A DNA stretch of 64,000 nucleotides, taken from assembly GCA_028287035.1 (NCBI GenBank), contig JAQBQL010000111.1:18688-82687 (forward strand), written 5' to 3'. Shown piece by piece: positions 39,538-48,443 of this stretch. The DNA is from Labilithrix sp. Lineage in GTDB: Bacteria; Myxococcota; Polyangia; Polyangiales; Polyangiaceae. Within the stretch, counting starts at the first letter, position 1, and every line of letters begins with the position of its first letter. Both the position numbers and the translations under genes were made by a program. The notes under the pieces are model-generated. The model made no database searches, was not told the DNA's origin, and worked only from the letters and a program-made list of their open reading frames with translations.

Positions 39538-40365
39538 TCACTTCACGACGCGAAGATACGGAGGCAGCTCGCGCTTCGGTCGGCCGGTCCCGGTGCCCAC
39601 GCGCGGGCGGTCGGGCGCAGCACCCGAAGGCGCGACGGGACCCGCGGGAGCGGCAGGCGTAGAAGCAGAAGCAGGCCGCGCGGGCGCCGAGGCGGGACGC
39701 GCCGACGCAGCGGCGACCTCTGGCTCACGCGTGCGGACGTCCGCTCCCGCGTCCGCCGACTCGGTCGACGGCGCGGGCTCGGCAGCAGGAGAGGAGCGCG
39801 GCAGCGAAGGAACGACCGCCAGCATCGGACGCGCGGGCTCGTCCTTCTTCGGCTTCTTCTTCCGGGCGCCGCCCTTCTTGCCCTCGCTCGCGGGGCCGCC
39901 GGCGCCACCTGCGGACGCCGGGCTCTCGTCTGCGCCGGCCATCGCGACCGGGGACTTCCGCGGCGCCCGCCGAACGCTGCCGTTCGGAGACTCGGCGCGC
40001 GGCGACGTGGGGCCCTCGCCCTCCTCGTCGACGACCTTCACCGCGAGCTCCTGCGGGACGTCGTCCGGCCAGACCATGCCGCGCCCGTCCTCGCCGACCA
40101 TCGCGAAGACGCTCGACCAGGGCACCACGCAGTAGAACGGCGAGCGGTTGAAGGAGAGCGTGCAGCTCATGCTGTCCTCGTCGACGCGCAGGTCGGGGAT
40201 CGGCACCGGCATGTTGAGGCCGATCTTGAGGATGAGCCGCGGCTCCTTCCGGAACTGCGGAGGGACCACGACACCACGCGCTCGCGGGTCGAGATAGACG
40301 TCGACGTTCGAGCGCTCGAGGAGCGCGAGCGCGACTTCTTTCTTCGGAGGAAGCAGCTGCGTCAT
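39538..40365 (-). CDS. sspB: ClpXP adaptor, SspB family, with long linker
   Basis: SspB tethers ssrA-tagged and other substrates to ClpXP. The N-terminal 115 residues form the substrate-binding domain (LPPKKEVALALLERSNVDVY, GVVVPPQFRKEPRLILKIGL, SFNRSPFYCVVPWSSVFAMV, GRGMVWPDDVP). About 140 residues of linker rich in Lys, Ala, Pro and Ser follow, then the extreme C-terminus GRPKRELPPYLRVVK. E. coli SspB ends in a very similar ClpX-binding (XB) peptide, RGGRPALRVVK, so the ClpX-docking tail is conserved. At 275 residues it is about 110 longer than E. coli SspB, all in the linker. ATG 40365. Confidence 0.92.
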   Translation of the reverse strand: MTQLLPPKKEVALALLERSNVDVYLDPRARGVVVPPQFRKEPRLILKIGLNMPVPIPDLRVDEDSMSCTLSFNRSPFYCVVPWSSVFAMVGEDGRGMVWPDDVPQELAVKVVDEEGEGPTSPRAESPNGSVRRAPRKSPVAMAGADESPASAGGAGGPASEGKKGGARKKKPKKDEPARPMLAVVPSLPRSSPAAEPAPSTESADAGADVRTREPEVAAASARPASAPARPASASTPAAPAGPVAPSGAAPDRPRVGTGTGRPKRELPPYLRVVK

Positions 40366-40406
40366 CGGCCCCTCATCCTTCTAGCGCCTCTTTTCGACAT
40401 CTGCCA

Positions 40407-41129
40407 GTGTCGCGAGCGGTGACCGCCGCGCACGTCCCTCTCGCCGCTCTCGTGGAGTGCTCGCTCGTCGTGCCGAGCCTCCCTCGTATCACGGCGAGCA
40501 TCCTTCATCCGAACGACGAGCATCGCCGCGCACGTCACGCGCACGTCTTCGATGCGTGGGCGTGGTGCGCGAGCGACGTGCTCGTGTGGCGCCGGCCCGA
40601 GAGCGCGCGTGTGCTCGACGCGACCCTCGCGGTCGAGAGCGAGAACCCGCCCGAGCTCGCGTTCGTGTTCCACGATGCGGCGCGCGGCGACTTCCTTCCG
40701 CGAGAGCTCGCGCGTTTCCACGCGCGCGGCTACGGCCTCGACGAGGAATGGGCGCTCGCGCCCTACGCCATCGACGACGCGACCGATCTCCTCCACGAGC
40801 GCCGCGTCCGTCCGCGCGACGTGCTGTGGCTCGCCGCCTCGTCGCTGCGCGCGCTCGTGTGGGGCTTGCACGACTGGGCGCACTTCCACAACCACGGCCC
40901 CTTCGACGAGCCGGCGTTCACCGAGCTCGAGTGCGATCTCGTCGCTCTCGAGTGGCTGCGCATGAACCGCGACGTCGCCGGGGTCACGGACGCCGACGTG
41001 GCGCGCGTGGCGGCCGACCTCGTGGCGCTCTCGCGCGCGCGCTTCGCGGCCGAGGGCGTGGCGCCGCCGGGCGTCGATCTCGACGCGCTCTTCGCCGGGC
41101 GCTACCCGATGCCGATTCCGCGGAACTGA
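40407..41129 (+). CDS. Hypothetical protein with HDWAHFHNH motif
   Basis: A 240-residue soluble protein of unknown family. The sequence is Asp/Glu/Arg rich with several aromatic residues. A striking conserved-looking patch, LHDWAHFHNHGPFDEPAFTE at about 156-175, holds four His and several acids and could bind a metal; another patch is AFVFHDAARGDFLPRELARF. No signal peptide or membrane helix. The start is GTG 40407, with GTG 40419 possible. It diverges from sspB across a 41-bp gap and converges on the SDR gene, 4 bp away. Confidence 0.7.
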   Translation: MSRAVTAAHVPLAALVECSLVVPSLPRITASILHPNDEHRRARHAHVFDAWAWCASDVLVWRRPESARVLDATLAVESENPPELAFVFHDAARGDFLPRELARFHARGYGLDEEWALAPYAIDDATDLLHERRVRPRDVLWLAASSLRALVWGLHDWAHFHNHGPFDEPAFTELECDLVALEWLRMNRDVAGVTDADVARVAADLVALSRARFAAEGVAPPGVDLDALFAGRYPMPIPRN

Positions 41130-41133
41130 GCGT

Positions 41134-41904
41134 TCAGCGGTGACCGGCCAGCGTGCGCGTGAGCCACGCGTGCAGCGGGTACGGCAGGTGACGCGACACC
41201 CGCGTGAGCACGTCGAGCGGAAGCGGGAAGGCGATGATGCGCGGCCCCTTCTCGAGGCGGTCGGCGATGACCCGCGCCGCCTTCGGCGCGTCCCACATGA
41301 ACGGCATCGGGAACTCGTTGGAGGCGGTGATCGGCGTCTCGACGAAGCCCGGCTGCACGTCGGTGACGAGGATGCCGGAGGCGTCGAGATCGATGCGCAG
41401 CGTCTCGAGGAACACGCTGAGCGCCGCCTTCGACGCGTTGTACGCGGCCGCCGTCGGCAGCGCGCGGCGACCGGCGAGGCTCGAGACGCCGACCAGCTGA
41501 CCACGCTTCTGCCCGAGCATGATCGGGATGGCGGCGACGAGCGGCGTGATCGCGCCGCGCACGTTCACGTCGATCATCTGCGCGACGGAGCTCACGTCGA
41601 GGCGGCTCGCGTGCGTGGTCCCGCCGACGCCCGCGTTGGAGATCACCATGTCGAGCGACCCGAGATCCTTCTCGGCCGCGCGCACGAGGTCGCTCGCGGC
41701 GGCCACGTCGCTGACGTCACACACGCGGTAGCTCGCGCGGCCGCCCGCCTGCTTCACCGCCTCGACGAGCGAGGCGAGCTCCGCCTCGCGCCGTGCCGCG
41801 GCGACCACGTTGGCTCCGCGCCTGGCGTACTCGAGCACGAGCGCACGGCCGATGCCGCTCGAGGCGCCGGTGACGAGGACGGTCTTCGGGGTGGTCCGCG
41901 CCAT
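41134..41904 (-). CDS. Short-chain dehydrogenase/reductase (SDR)
   Basis: A 256-residue classical SDR using NAD(P)H. Seen: cofactor loop TGASSGIGRAL at about 13-23, an Arg-rich turn AAARRE suggesting NADPH preference, SNAG, catalytic Ser in VGVSSLAGRRALP and YNASKAAL (Tyr, Lys). The C-terminal 60 residues with hydrophobic patches resemble the DltE/YqjQ-like membrane-associated SDRs. Substrate unknown. ATG 41904. It stands alone, divergent from the phospholipase-D lipoprotein gene. Confidence 0.9.
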   Translation of the reverse strand: MARTTPKTVLVTGASSGIGRALVLEYARRGANVVAAARREAELASLVEAVKQAGGRASYRVCDVSDVAAASDLVRAAEKDLGSLDMVISNAGVGGTTHASRLDVSSVAQMIDVNVRGAITPLVAAIPIMLGQKRGQLVGVSSLAGRRALPTAAAYNASKAALSVFLETLRIDLDASGILVTDVQPGFVETPITASNEFPMPFMWDAPKAARVIADRLEKGPRIIAFPLPLDVLTRVSRHLPYPLHAWLTRTLAGHR

Positions 41905-42009
41905 GGTCCCCGCACGCTAGCGAAGGATGCGCCGCTTTCCCACGCCCGCAGGCGACGCGTCACGGATTCGAGACGGCGCGGCGTCGAGCCGCCTATGGTG
42001 CCGCGCCTG

Positions 42010-43284
42010 ATGCCGCCGCGAGCCTTGCCCGCCGTCGTTCTCGCCCTCGCCGCCCTCGCCGCCGCCCTCGCCGGGTGCATGCACCGCCAGGCCGCGGCGC
42101 CCGACGCGGCGCCGCGCGACGTCATCGAGCTCGTCGAGTCGGCGCCGCTCGAGACGACGCTCGATCACGCCGACATCCCCGACGCGAGCGACGTCTGGGT
42201 CGCCATGATCGACCGCGCGACGCGCGCCATCGACTTCGCGGAGTTCTACGCGAGCGACCGTCCCGCCGCCGAGCGTTCCGCGAGCAAGCTCGCTCCGGTG
42301 CTCGACGCGGTCGCGCGTGCGGTGAAGCGCCGGGTCCGCGTGCGCTTCGTCACCGACGCGGTCTTCGCGCCGAAGTATCCCGAGACGCTCGCCGAGCTCC
42401 GTGCCGCCGGCGCCGACGTCCGTATCCTGGACTTCGCGAAGCAAGGCGGGGGCGGCGTGCTCCATGCGAAGTACTTCGTGGTCGACGAGCTCGAGGCGTT
42501 CATCGGCAGCCAGAACTTCGACTGGCGCGCGCTCGCGCACATCCAGGAGATGGGCGTGCACGTCACCTCGCCCGCCATCGCCGGCGCCCTCGCCGACGTG
42601 TTCGCCACCGACTGGGAGCTCGCCGCCGGCCGCGGCATCGCGCTGTCGCGCGTCCACCGGCATCCGCTCGCCGACGTGACCACCGCGGGCGGCGAGCACG
42701 TGTCGCTCGTCCTCAGCCCGCACGGGTTCCTGCCCGACGAGGCGAGCTGGGAGCTGCCGAAGCTCGAGGCGATGCTCGACGCCGCGCGCAGCACCATCGA
42801 GCTCCAGGTGCTCACGTACAAGACGAAGGAGCGCGACGGCACGCCCTTCCCCACCCTCGACGCCGCGCTTCGTCGGGCGGCGCAGCGCGGCGTCCACGTG
42901 CGCCTCATCGTGTCGAGCTGGTCGAGCAAGCCGGGCAGCGAAGCACGCGCCGCCCTCGACGCCCTGGCCGCCGCTCCGAACGTGGAGATCCGGATCATCA
43001 CCATCCCGGCGCACTCGAGCGGGGACATCCCGTTCGCGCGCGTCGCCCACGCCAAGTACCTCGTCGTCGACGCGGCCGCGGCGTGGGTGGGCAGCAGCAA
43101 CTGGGAAGGCGACTACTTCACGAGGACCCGCAACGCCGGCGTGGTCGTCCGCGGTGGCAAGCTGCCGGGGCGGCTCGGCGGCGTCTTCGAGGAGAGCTGG
43201 CGCGGGCCCTACGTCGCGCCCCTCGCGCCCGTCACTGGCGGCGCTGGAGCTCCACCATCAGGCAGCGATCCTGCACGACCTTGA
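42010..43284 (+). CDS. Phospholipase D-family lipoprotein with two HKD motifs
   Basis: A 424-residue exported lipoprotein of the PLD superfamily. Signal peptide with lipobox LAGC (Cys23); first HKD near residue 152 (LHAKYFVVDELEAFIGSQN), second near 347 (AHAKYLVVDAAAAWVGSSN). The opening DVWVAMIDRATRAIDFAEFY and the spacing resemble the PLD3/PLD4-type group more than bacterial Nuc or cardiolipin synthase. Both catalytic triads are complete, so it should be an active phosphodiesterase in the envelope, on lipid or nucleic acid. ATG 42010, with ATG 41995 also possible. Its 3' end overlaps the convergent CoA-binding gene by 53 bp. Confidence 0.87.
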   Translation: MPPRALPAVVLALAALAAALAGCMHRQAAAPDAAPRDVIELVESAPLETTLDHADIPDASDVWVAMIDRATRAIDFAEFYASDRPAAERSASKLAPVLDAVARAVKRRVRVRFVTDAVFAPKYPETLAELRAAGADVRILDFAKQGGGGVLHAKYFVVDELEAFIGSQNFDWRALAHIQEMGVHVTSPAIAGALADVFATDWELAAGRGIALSRVHRHPLADVTTAGGEHVSLVLSPHGFLPDEASWELPKLEAMLDAARSTIELQVLTYKTKERDGTPFPTLDAALRRAAQRGVHVRLIVSSWSSKPGSEARAALDALAAAPNVEIRIITIPAHSSGDIPFARVAHAKYLVVDAAAAWVGSSNWEGDYFTRTRNAGVVVRGGKLPGRLGGVFEESWRGPYVAPLAPVTGGAGAPPSGSDPARP

Positions 43285-43660
43285 TCCCCGCCTCGGCGAG
43301 CGCCGCTGCGAAGGCATCGTCGCGGATCCCCGACTGGAGCCACACCGCCTTCGGCTTCGCGGCGAGGAGGTCGGGCAGGTGCGCCGCGAGATCCTGCGGA
43401 CGGCGGAACACGTCGACGAGATCGACGGGCGGCGTGATGCTGGCCACCTCGCGCACCACGGGCCGGCCGAGGATGCTCGTCGCCTCCGGGTAGTAGACGG
43501 GCACCGGCACGACGTCGTAGCCGTGCGTGACGAGCCACTGCGGGACGTAGAAGGCGGCCTGCCCGGACTGCGCCTCGGTCTTGATGCCGAGCACCGCGAT
43601 CCGCCGGGTCGCCGCGAGCAGCTCGGTGATCTCCTGCGCGGTCGAGAGGATGTTGCTCAT
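43232..43660 (-). CDS. CoA-binding domain protein (YccU family)
   Basis: A 142-residue single Rossmann-fold CoA-binding protein. Family features: TRRIAVLGIKTE near residue 20, AFYVPQWLVTHGYDVVPVPV, ILGRPVVREVASI, VDLVDVFRRP, AVWLQSGI and the end VVQDRCLMVELQR. The cellular role of this family is not settled. ATG 43660. It overlaps the phospholipase gene tail-to-tail by 53 bp and follows the sirtuin gene by 23 bp on the same strand, so the two may be co-expressed; acyl-CoA and protein deacylation would be a sensible pairing (inference). Confidence 0.9.
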   Translation of the reverse strand: MSNILSTAQEITELLAATRRIAVLGIKTEAQSGQAAFYVPQWLVTHGYDVVPVPVYYPEATSILGRPVVREVASITPPVDLVDVFRRPQDLAAHLPDLLAAKPKAVWLQSGIRDDAFAAALAEAGIKVVQDRCLMVELQRRQ

Positions 43661-43683
43661 CTTCTCGTTCGTAGCACGAGGCC

Positions 43684-44391
43684 TCAGGCGTGCATCGCGG
43701 CGAGCACCTCGGACGCCTTGCCGCGCGGGCGGTGCCGGTAGTAGCCGCTCGCCGGCGTGTCCTCGAGGTTGATCTCGACGCTGACCGCGCCCGTCTGCGT
43801 GCAGATGCGCGGGAGGTCCGCGGCGGGATACACCGATCCCGACGTCCCGACGCTCACGAGCAGATCGCAGCGCTCGAGCGCCTCGCGTGCCCGCCGGACG
43901 TCGGCGGCGCGCAGGGTGTCCTCGAACCAGACGATGTCGGGACGCAGATAAGCGCCGCAGCCGCAGCGGCGCGGGCTCATGGGCACCGTGAAGTCGGGGC
44001 GGATGATCCCCTCGCCGTCGCAGCGCACGCGCCACAGGCTGCCGTGCAGCTCGATGACGTGGGCGGCGCCGGAGCGGTCGTGGAGCCCGTCGATGTTCTG
44101 CGTGATGACGATCGTGTCGGGCCGGCTCTCCTGCACCTCCGCGATGATCTGGTGACCCAGGTTGGGCGCGCAGCTCGCGACGAAGGCGCGGCGCTTGTCG
44201 TGGAAGTCCCACACCTTCTCGGGGTTCCGCTCGAAGGCGCGCTGGCAGGCGTACTCCTCGTAGTCGTACTCCTTCCAGAGGCCGCCGCGGCCGCGGTACG
44301 TGGGGATGCCGCTCTCCGCGGAGAGGCCGGCGCCGGTGAAGAAGACGATGCGCTCGAAGTCGACGAAGCGCGGCAGACCCGCGTGGCTCAC
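43684..44391 (-). CDS. Sir2-family NAD-dependent protein deacylase
   Basis: A 235-residue sirtuin that removes acyl groups from lysine using NAD+. Seen: FFTGAGLSAESGIPTYRG at about 17-34, TQNIDGLHDRSG, catalytic His in VIELHGSLW, a zinc site with few cysteines (RVRCDGEG and RRCGCGAY), RPDIVWFEDTL and SVGTSGSVYPAADLP. The order fits bacterial CobB-like class III sirtuins, although the desuccinylase Tyr is not clear (HDKRRAF). GTG 44391 overlaps the stop of the upstream 581-residue gene as GTGA. Confidence 0.92.
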   Translation of the reverse strand: MSHAGLPRFVDFERIVFFTGAGLSAESGIPTYRGRGGLWKEYDYEEYACQRAFERNPEKVWDFHDKRRAFVASCAPNLGHQIIAEVQESRPDTIVITQNIDGLHDRSGAAHVIELHGSLWRVRCDGEGIIRPDFTVPMSPRRCGCGAYLRPDIVWFEDTLRAADVRRAREALERCDLLVSVGTSGSVYPAADLPRICTQTGAVSVEINLEDTPASGYYRHRPRGKASEVLAAMHA

Positions 44392-46133
44392 GGCGCGACC
44401 TTCGCCTGACGCCGGAAGACCACCGTGCGCCGGCGCGGGATCGGCGGCAGGCGCTTCAGCGACGTGACGAGCGTGACCTTGGCGAGCGGCTTGACCATCG
44501 CGATCTGCGGGACGCCCTCGAGCTCCCACGGCGCATCCTCGCTGAGCGGGTAGACCCACGGCTCGACCGGGGCGACGCCGACCGCGACGACCGCGTCCTC
44601 GCCGGTGCGCCCGAGGACCTCGACGCCGTTCGGCTTCTCGACGAGCGCCTCGAGCGTGGTCGGCACGAACCCCTGACGCGCGAGCACCCGCGCCAGCCCG
44701 AACAGCTTGGCGAGGCCGAGCAGCGCCGCCGGCTCCTTCACGCCCTGCATCGAGTAGAGCCAGAAGGGCAGGTTGGCGCGCGCCAGGCCGAACGCGCCGC
44801 CCTCCGCGGTGGCCGAGGTGCGCCACTTCGGCGTGCCGCCGAGGACGCAAAGGGTCTCGAGCGGCGCCTGATCGAGCGCGGGCGAGCACGAGGCCACGCG
44901 CTGCGTCGACTCCGGCGGATCGGGGTAGAGGAGGCCGGCCGCGTCGAGCGACAGCGCAACGACGCGCGCCTCCGCATCGGGCGTCACGTCCGTGCTCGCG
45001 AACGTCTTCACGATGCTCTCCGGGATGGCGCTGGCGACGAGCGCCTGCTGCGCGTCCCACGGGCGATCGGCGGCGGCCATGGACGCGAGCACGGGCGCGA
45101 TGCCGGACGCGCGCGCAGCGTCGCGGAGGCCGAGGAGACCGCCGACGCGAGCGGCCGGCGCCGCGAGCACGGTGACCTCGCCCGCGGAGGCGACGCGCGA
45201 CACGATCAGCGTCGCCGCGCTCTGCGCGCAGCGCGCGAGAGTGGGGGCGCCGCCCGCGAGCGGCAGCGCCTCACCCTTGGCGCGCATGGAGAGGACCTGC
45301 TCCTTCGCCGGAGACAGGACGAGCACGCACGAGTCCTTCGGCGCGTCGGCGACGACGAGGGGCTCGCCGGGCGCGCCGACCGCGACCACGTGGAAGCCGG
45401 CGTCGCGGAGCGCAGCATGGCTCGGCGTCGCGAGCCAGGCGTCGGTGACCGGATGCTGCGGCTGGCGTCGCGCCTCGACCCAGGCGTCGACCGCCACCGC
45501 GCGACAGGGCTCGTCCACCGGGAGCGTCGAGCCGAGCGGAAAGCCGAGGAACGCAAACGCGTCCGAGCCGCCGATCGCCGCGGTGTCCGCGCGGAGGAGC
45601 GCGAGCCCGCCCTGCCCGCCCACCGGCGAGGAGAGGCCAATGCGCTCCGCGGTGCACGTGCAGAAGAGCGCAGGAGGCGCCGCCATGCGCCGCAAGCCGG
45701 CGCGCGTGATCTCGATGGGCTTCGTGCCCGTCGACACCGCGAGGAAGCATCCGGCCTCCGCCGACACCTCGAGCGCCCCCGTGGATCCGCGCAGCGACGT
45801 CTCGATCGGCTGGAAGCCGTACTGACGGTAGCTCTCCGACACCGCGTCGATCCGCGCGCGCCGCGCCATCTCGCGGCTACCGAACACCGCGATGAAGACG
45901 AACAGGAGGACGATCGGCGCCGCCAGACCGATGTACGTGGCGCGACGGGCGCGGACGCGCCTCGCCTCGCGGGCCGCCTCGGAGTCGTGCTCGGCTTCGC
46001 GACGCCGGCGCGCCTCCTCGTCCTCGCGGCGGGCACGCTCGTGCTCGGGATGCCGGCCCTGCAGCACGGAGAGCGCGCGCTCCACCTCGTGCAGCTCCGG
46101 CGTGGGCTTTCTCGGGTCCGAGGGCTCGGCCAT
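44388..46133 (-). CDS. Single-pass membrane protein of unknown function
   Basis: A 581-residue protein. The first 68 residues are highly charged (EDEEARRRREAEHDSEAARE), predicted helical and cytoplasmic; one transmembrane helix follows at about 69-86 (GLAAPIVLLFVFIAVFG), and the remaining 495 residues would be periplasmic with scattered cysteines (PALFCTCTAERIG, VDEPCRAVAV, DSCVLVLSP). No known domain. It resembles other myxobacterial bitopic proteins in layout only. Its TGA overlaps the sirtuin GTG, so the two are probably translated together. ATG 46133. Confidence 0.75.
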   Translation of the reverse strand: MAEPSDPRKPTPELHEVERALSVLQGRHPEHERARREDEEARRRREAEHDSEAAREARRVRARRATYIGLAAPIVLLFVFIAVFGSREMARRARIDAVSESYRQYGFQPIETSLRGSTGALEVSAEAGCFLAVSTGTKPIEITRAGLRRMAAPPALFCTCTAERIGLSSPVGGQGGLALLRADTAAIGGSDAFAFLGFPLGSTLPVDEPCRAVAVDAWVEARRQPQHPVTDAWLATPSHAALRDAGFHVVAVGAPGEPLVVADAPKDSCVLVLSPAKEQVLSMRAKGEALPLAGGAPTLARCAQSAATLIVSRVASAGEVTVLAAPAARVGGLLGLRDAARASGIAPVLASMAAADRPWDAQQALVASAIPESIVKTFASTDVTPDAEARVVALSLDAAGLLYPDPPESTQRVASCSPALDQAPLETLCVLGGTPKWRTSATAEGGAFGLARANLPFWLYSMQGVKEPAALLGLAKLFGLARVLARQGFVPTTLEALVEKPNGVEVLGRTGEDAVVAVGVAPVEPWVYPLSEDAPWELEGVPQIAMVKPLAKVTLVTSLKRLPPIPRRRTVVFRRQAKVAP

Positions 46134-46156
46134 GCGCGAGGCCCACTATACAGTGC

Positions 46157-46696
46157 TCAGTGGTCGGGCGAGCCCGCGTCTTCGACGACGACCTCTGCCG
46201 AGGCCTTGCACGTCCCGTAGCAACTTGTCCCGCTCACGGGGGCCTCGGTGTAGGTCCAGGCAAGCGGACGCGCGCCGTGGATGTCGCCGCCCAGGCGCTG
46301 CTTGGTCTGCCAGTGGCAGCCGTCCTCCCAGTCGATCTCGGTGACGAGCGTGAGCGCGATCGCGCCGTCCGTCGCGGTTCCTTCGAAGCGATGCTCCCCG
46401 AATCGCGCCTCGGCAGGGCCCGTGCCGCTGCACGGGTACACGAGCGTGCCGGGCCCCTTGCTGAGCCTCTCGTCGAGCGTGCAGGTCGCGCCCGTGTCGA
46501 TGCTGTCGGTGGTGAGCCGGGCCGTGCAGCGGTCCTTCGCGGCGCCTCCCGCGGTGTCGGACGCCTTGCCGCGAGCGCTCGGCGCGACGTCCGAGACCGC
46601 CACGTCCACCGGCGCGACGGGGGGCGCACCTTCGCGCAGGCAAGCGGCGAGCGTGGGCACCACGAGCGACAAGAGCGTGACGGCCGCGACGCGCAT
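46157..46696 (-). CDS. Hypothetical lipoprotein
   Basis: A 179-residue exported protein: signal peptide with lipobox-like TLAAC (Cys about 19), then a beta-rich domain with cysteines in a possible disulfide pattern (KDRCTARLTT, GATCTLDER, VYPCSGTG, DGCHWQTK, GTSCYGTCKASAE). No family recognised. ATG 46696. It lies upstream of the 581-residue membrane protein on the same strand with a 23-bp gap and diverges from a single-domain receiver gene. Confidence 0.7.
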   Translation of the reverse strand: MRVAAVTLLSLVVPTLAACLREGAPPVAPVDVAVSDVAPSARGKASDTAGGAAKDRCTARLTTDSIDTGATCTLDERLSKGPGTLVYPCSGTGPAEARFGEHRFEGTATDGAIALTLVTEIDWEDGCHWQTKQRLGGDIHGARPLAWTYTEAPVSGTSCYGTCKASAEVVVEDAGSPDH

Positions 46697-46778
46697 CGCG
46701 CTCGATGCTACCGCGAGCGTGGCTCCGCGCGGCAGGTCTCCGCTTCCGGCCGCGGCGCGGAGGTGGTCAGATCCCGGG

Positions 46779-47159
46779 ATGGGCGTCCTCCGTAACGCGA
46801 TCGTGCTGGCGGTGGACGACGACGCCGACATGCGCGAGCTGCTCGCGCTGGTGCTCACCGACTTCGTGCGCGAGGTCGTCACCGCCGACTCGGTGGACAG
46901 CGCGCTCAGGCTGCTCGACTGCATGCGGCCGACGCTGCTCGTGTCGGACCTCTCGATGCCCGACCGCGACGGCTACGATCTGATCCGGTCGGTGCGCGCC
47001 GACCCTTCCCGCCGCAACCTTCCCGCGATCGCCCTCAGCGCGTACTCGGAGGACGGCTGCCGCGACGCGGCGCTCGCGGCGGGGTTCGACATGTTCGTGC
47101 GGAAGCCGCTCGACGTCCGCCACTTCGTGCCCGTCCTCGAGGCGCTGCTCGGCGGCTGA
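46779..47159 (+). CDS. Single-domain response regulator
   Basis: A 126-residue stand-alone receiver (CheY/Spo0F-like). Acidic pocket DDDAD at 13-17, acceptor D57 in VSDLSMPDRDG, Ser in IALSAYSED, Lys in VRKPLD. All phosphotransfer residues are present; no output domain. ATG 46779. No adjacent kinase. Confidence 0.9.
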   Translation: MGVLRNAIVLAVDDDADMRELLALVLTDFVREVVTADSVDSALRLLDCMRPTLLVSDLSMPDRDGYDLIRSVRADPSRRNLPAIALSAYSEDGCRDAALAAGFDMFVRKPLDVRHFVPVLEALLGG

Positions 47160-47216
47160 GGATGTCATCCGTAGCGGTGACAGGCAGGGCCGCCGAACGG
47201 CGGTAGGCTCGCCGCC

Positions 47217-47573
47217 ATGCTGAAGAAGTTCCTCACGCCGACCAACATCATCATCGGCGGCCTCGTCCTCGCGACCATGCTCTACCTCGCGTTCGACTTC
47301 GTCCGCACCAACTACTTCGGCAGCGAGATCGGCGAGGCGTGCAAGACGTCGAGCGACTGCAAAGGCGGCGGCAACACGTGGTGCCTCGAGAAGGCCGACA
47401 AGAGCGGCCGCTACTGCTCCACGGCGTGCGCCGGCAACGGCAACTGCCCGGCGAAGTGGTCCTGCGGCGACTCCGGGTACACGAAGCAGATGCAGTACAA
47501 GAGCGGCGCGACCGGGATGAAGACCGCGGTGAACGTCTGCTACATGGACCAGAAGATCCCGATGTCCCACTGA
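47217..47573 (+). CDS. Small membrane-anchored cysteine-rich protein
   Basis: A 118-residue protein: one N-terminal helix (about 11-28, NIIIGGLVLATMLYLAFDFV) and an outer domain with eight Cys (EACKTSSDCKGGGNTWCLEK, RYCSTACAG, NCPAKWSCG, VCYMDQK) arranged like a compact disulfide-knotted Cys-rich module typical of myxobacterial surface proteins. Ligand unknown. Its TGA overlaps the ATG of the next gene as TGATG. Confidence 0.75.
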   Translation: MLKKFLTPTNIIIGGLVLATMLYLAFDFVRTNYFGSEIGEACKTSSDCKGGGNTWCLEKADKSGRYCSTACAGNGNCPAKWSCGDSGYTKQMQYKSGATGMKTAVNVCYMDQKIPMSH

Positions 47574-48400
47574 TGGCTTCCTCCCGCCCCGCGCTCACCC
47601 CCGCCGAGGCCTGGCGCAAGCACGACGCCATGGAGCTCCGGCTCACCGCGTCGCTCAGCGAGCGCATGCTCGATCTCGCGGAGCTGGCGCCCGGGATGCG
47701 CGTCCTCGACCTGGCGACCGGCCGCGGCGAGCCGGCCGTCCCCGCGGCGCGGCGCGTGCGGCCCGGCGGGTCGGTGGTGGGCATCGACCTTTCGGCACCG
47801 GTCCTCGCGCTCGCCGGCGAGCGCGCCGCCGCCGAGGGCATCACGAACCTCGAGCTGCGCGCCGGGGATGCGGCGACGCTCGACGACCTCGCGAGCGCGT
47901 CGTTCGACGCCGCCACGGTCCGCTGGGGCCTCATGTACATGGCCGACCCGGTGCGGGCGCTCACGACGGTGCGGCGCGTGCTTCGCCCGGGAGCGCCGCT
48001 CGTCGCTGCGCTGTGGGCGGAGGCGGGACGGGTGCCGTGGCTCGACCTTCCGCGCCGGGTGCTCGCGCGCCACGCCGACCTGCCGCCCGTCGATCGCGAC
48101 GCGCCGGGCCCTTGCCGGTACGGAGACGTCGCGCGCTTCGAGCGGGATCTCGCGGCCGCCGGCCTCGTCGTCGATCACGTCGAGGAGATCGACGTCCCCA
48201 TCTTCGAGGCCGCGACCGGCGCCGAGCTCGTCGCGTGGGTGCGCGACATCGGGTTCGCGCGGCCGATCGCGGGCAACCCCGAGGCGGAGCAGCTCGCCCG
48301 GGAGCGCGACCTCGCCGCGGAGGCGGAGCAGGCGCGCGAGGGCGCCATGATCCGCCTCGGCGGCCTGACGCGCCTCGTGCGCGCCCGCCCCACGAGCTGA
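47573..48400 (+). CDS. Class I SAM-dependent methyltransferase
   Basis: A 275-residue UbiE-like methyltransferase. SAM loop [19 protein letters not shown], acidic post-strand-2 residue in [22 protein letters not shown], then [20 protein letters not shown] and [15 protein letters not shown]. The second half suggests a small-molecule substrate; no specificity can be given. ATG 47573 shares one base with the upstream stop (TGATG), so it may be translationally coupled to the Cys-rich protein gene. Confidence 0.85.
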   Translation: MASSRPALTPAEAWRKHDAMELRLTASLSERMLDLAELAPGMRVLDLATGRGEPAVPAARRVRPGGSVVGIDLSAPVLALAGERAAAEGITNLELRAGDAATLDDLASASFDAATVRWGLMYMADPVRALTTVRRVLRPGAPLVAALWAEAGRVPWLDLPRRVLARHADLPPVDRDAPGPCRYGDVARFERDLAAAGLVVDHVEEIDVPIFEAATGAELVAWVRDIGFARPIAGNPEAEQLARERDLAAEAEQAREGAMIRLGGLTRLVRARPTS

Positions 48401-48443
48401 CCGCACGAGACACGTCCCGCCCGCGCGGGGTATGGTCCGCCGC

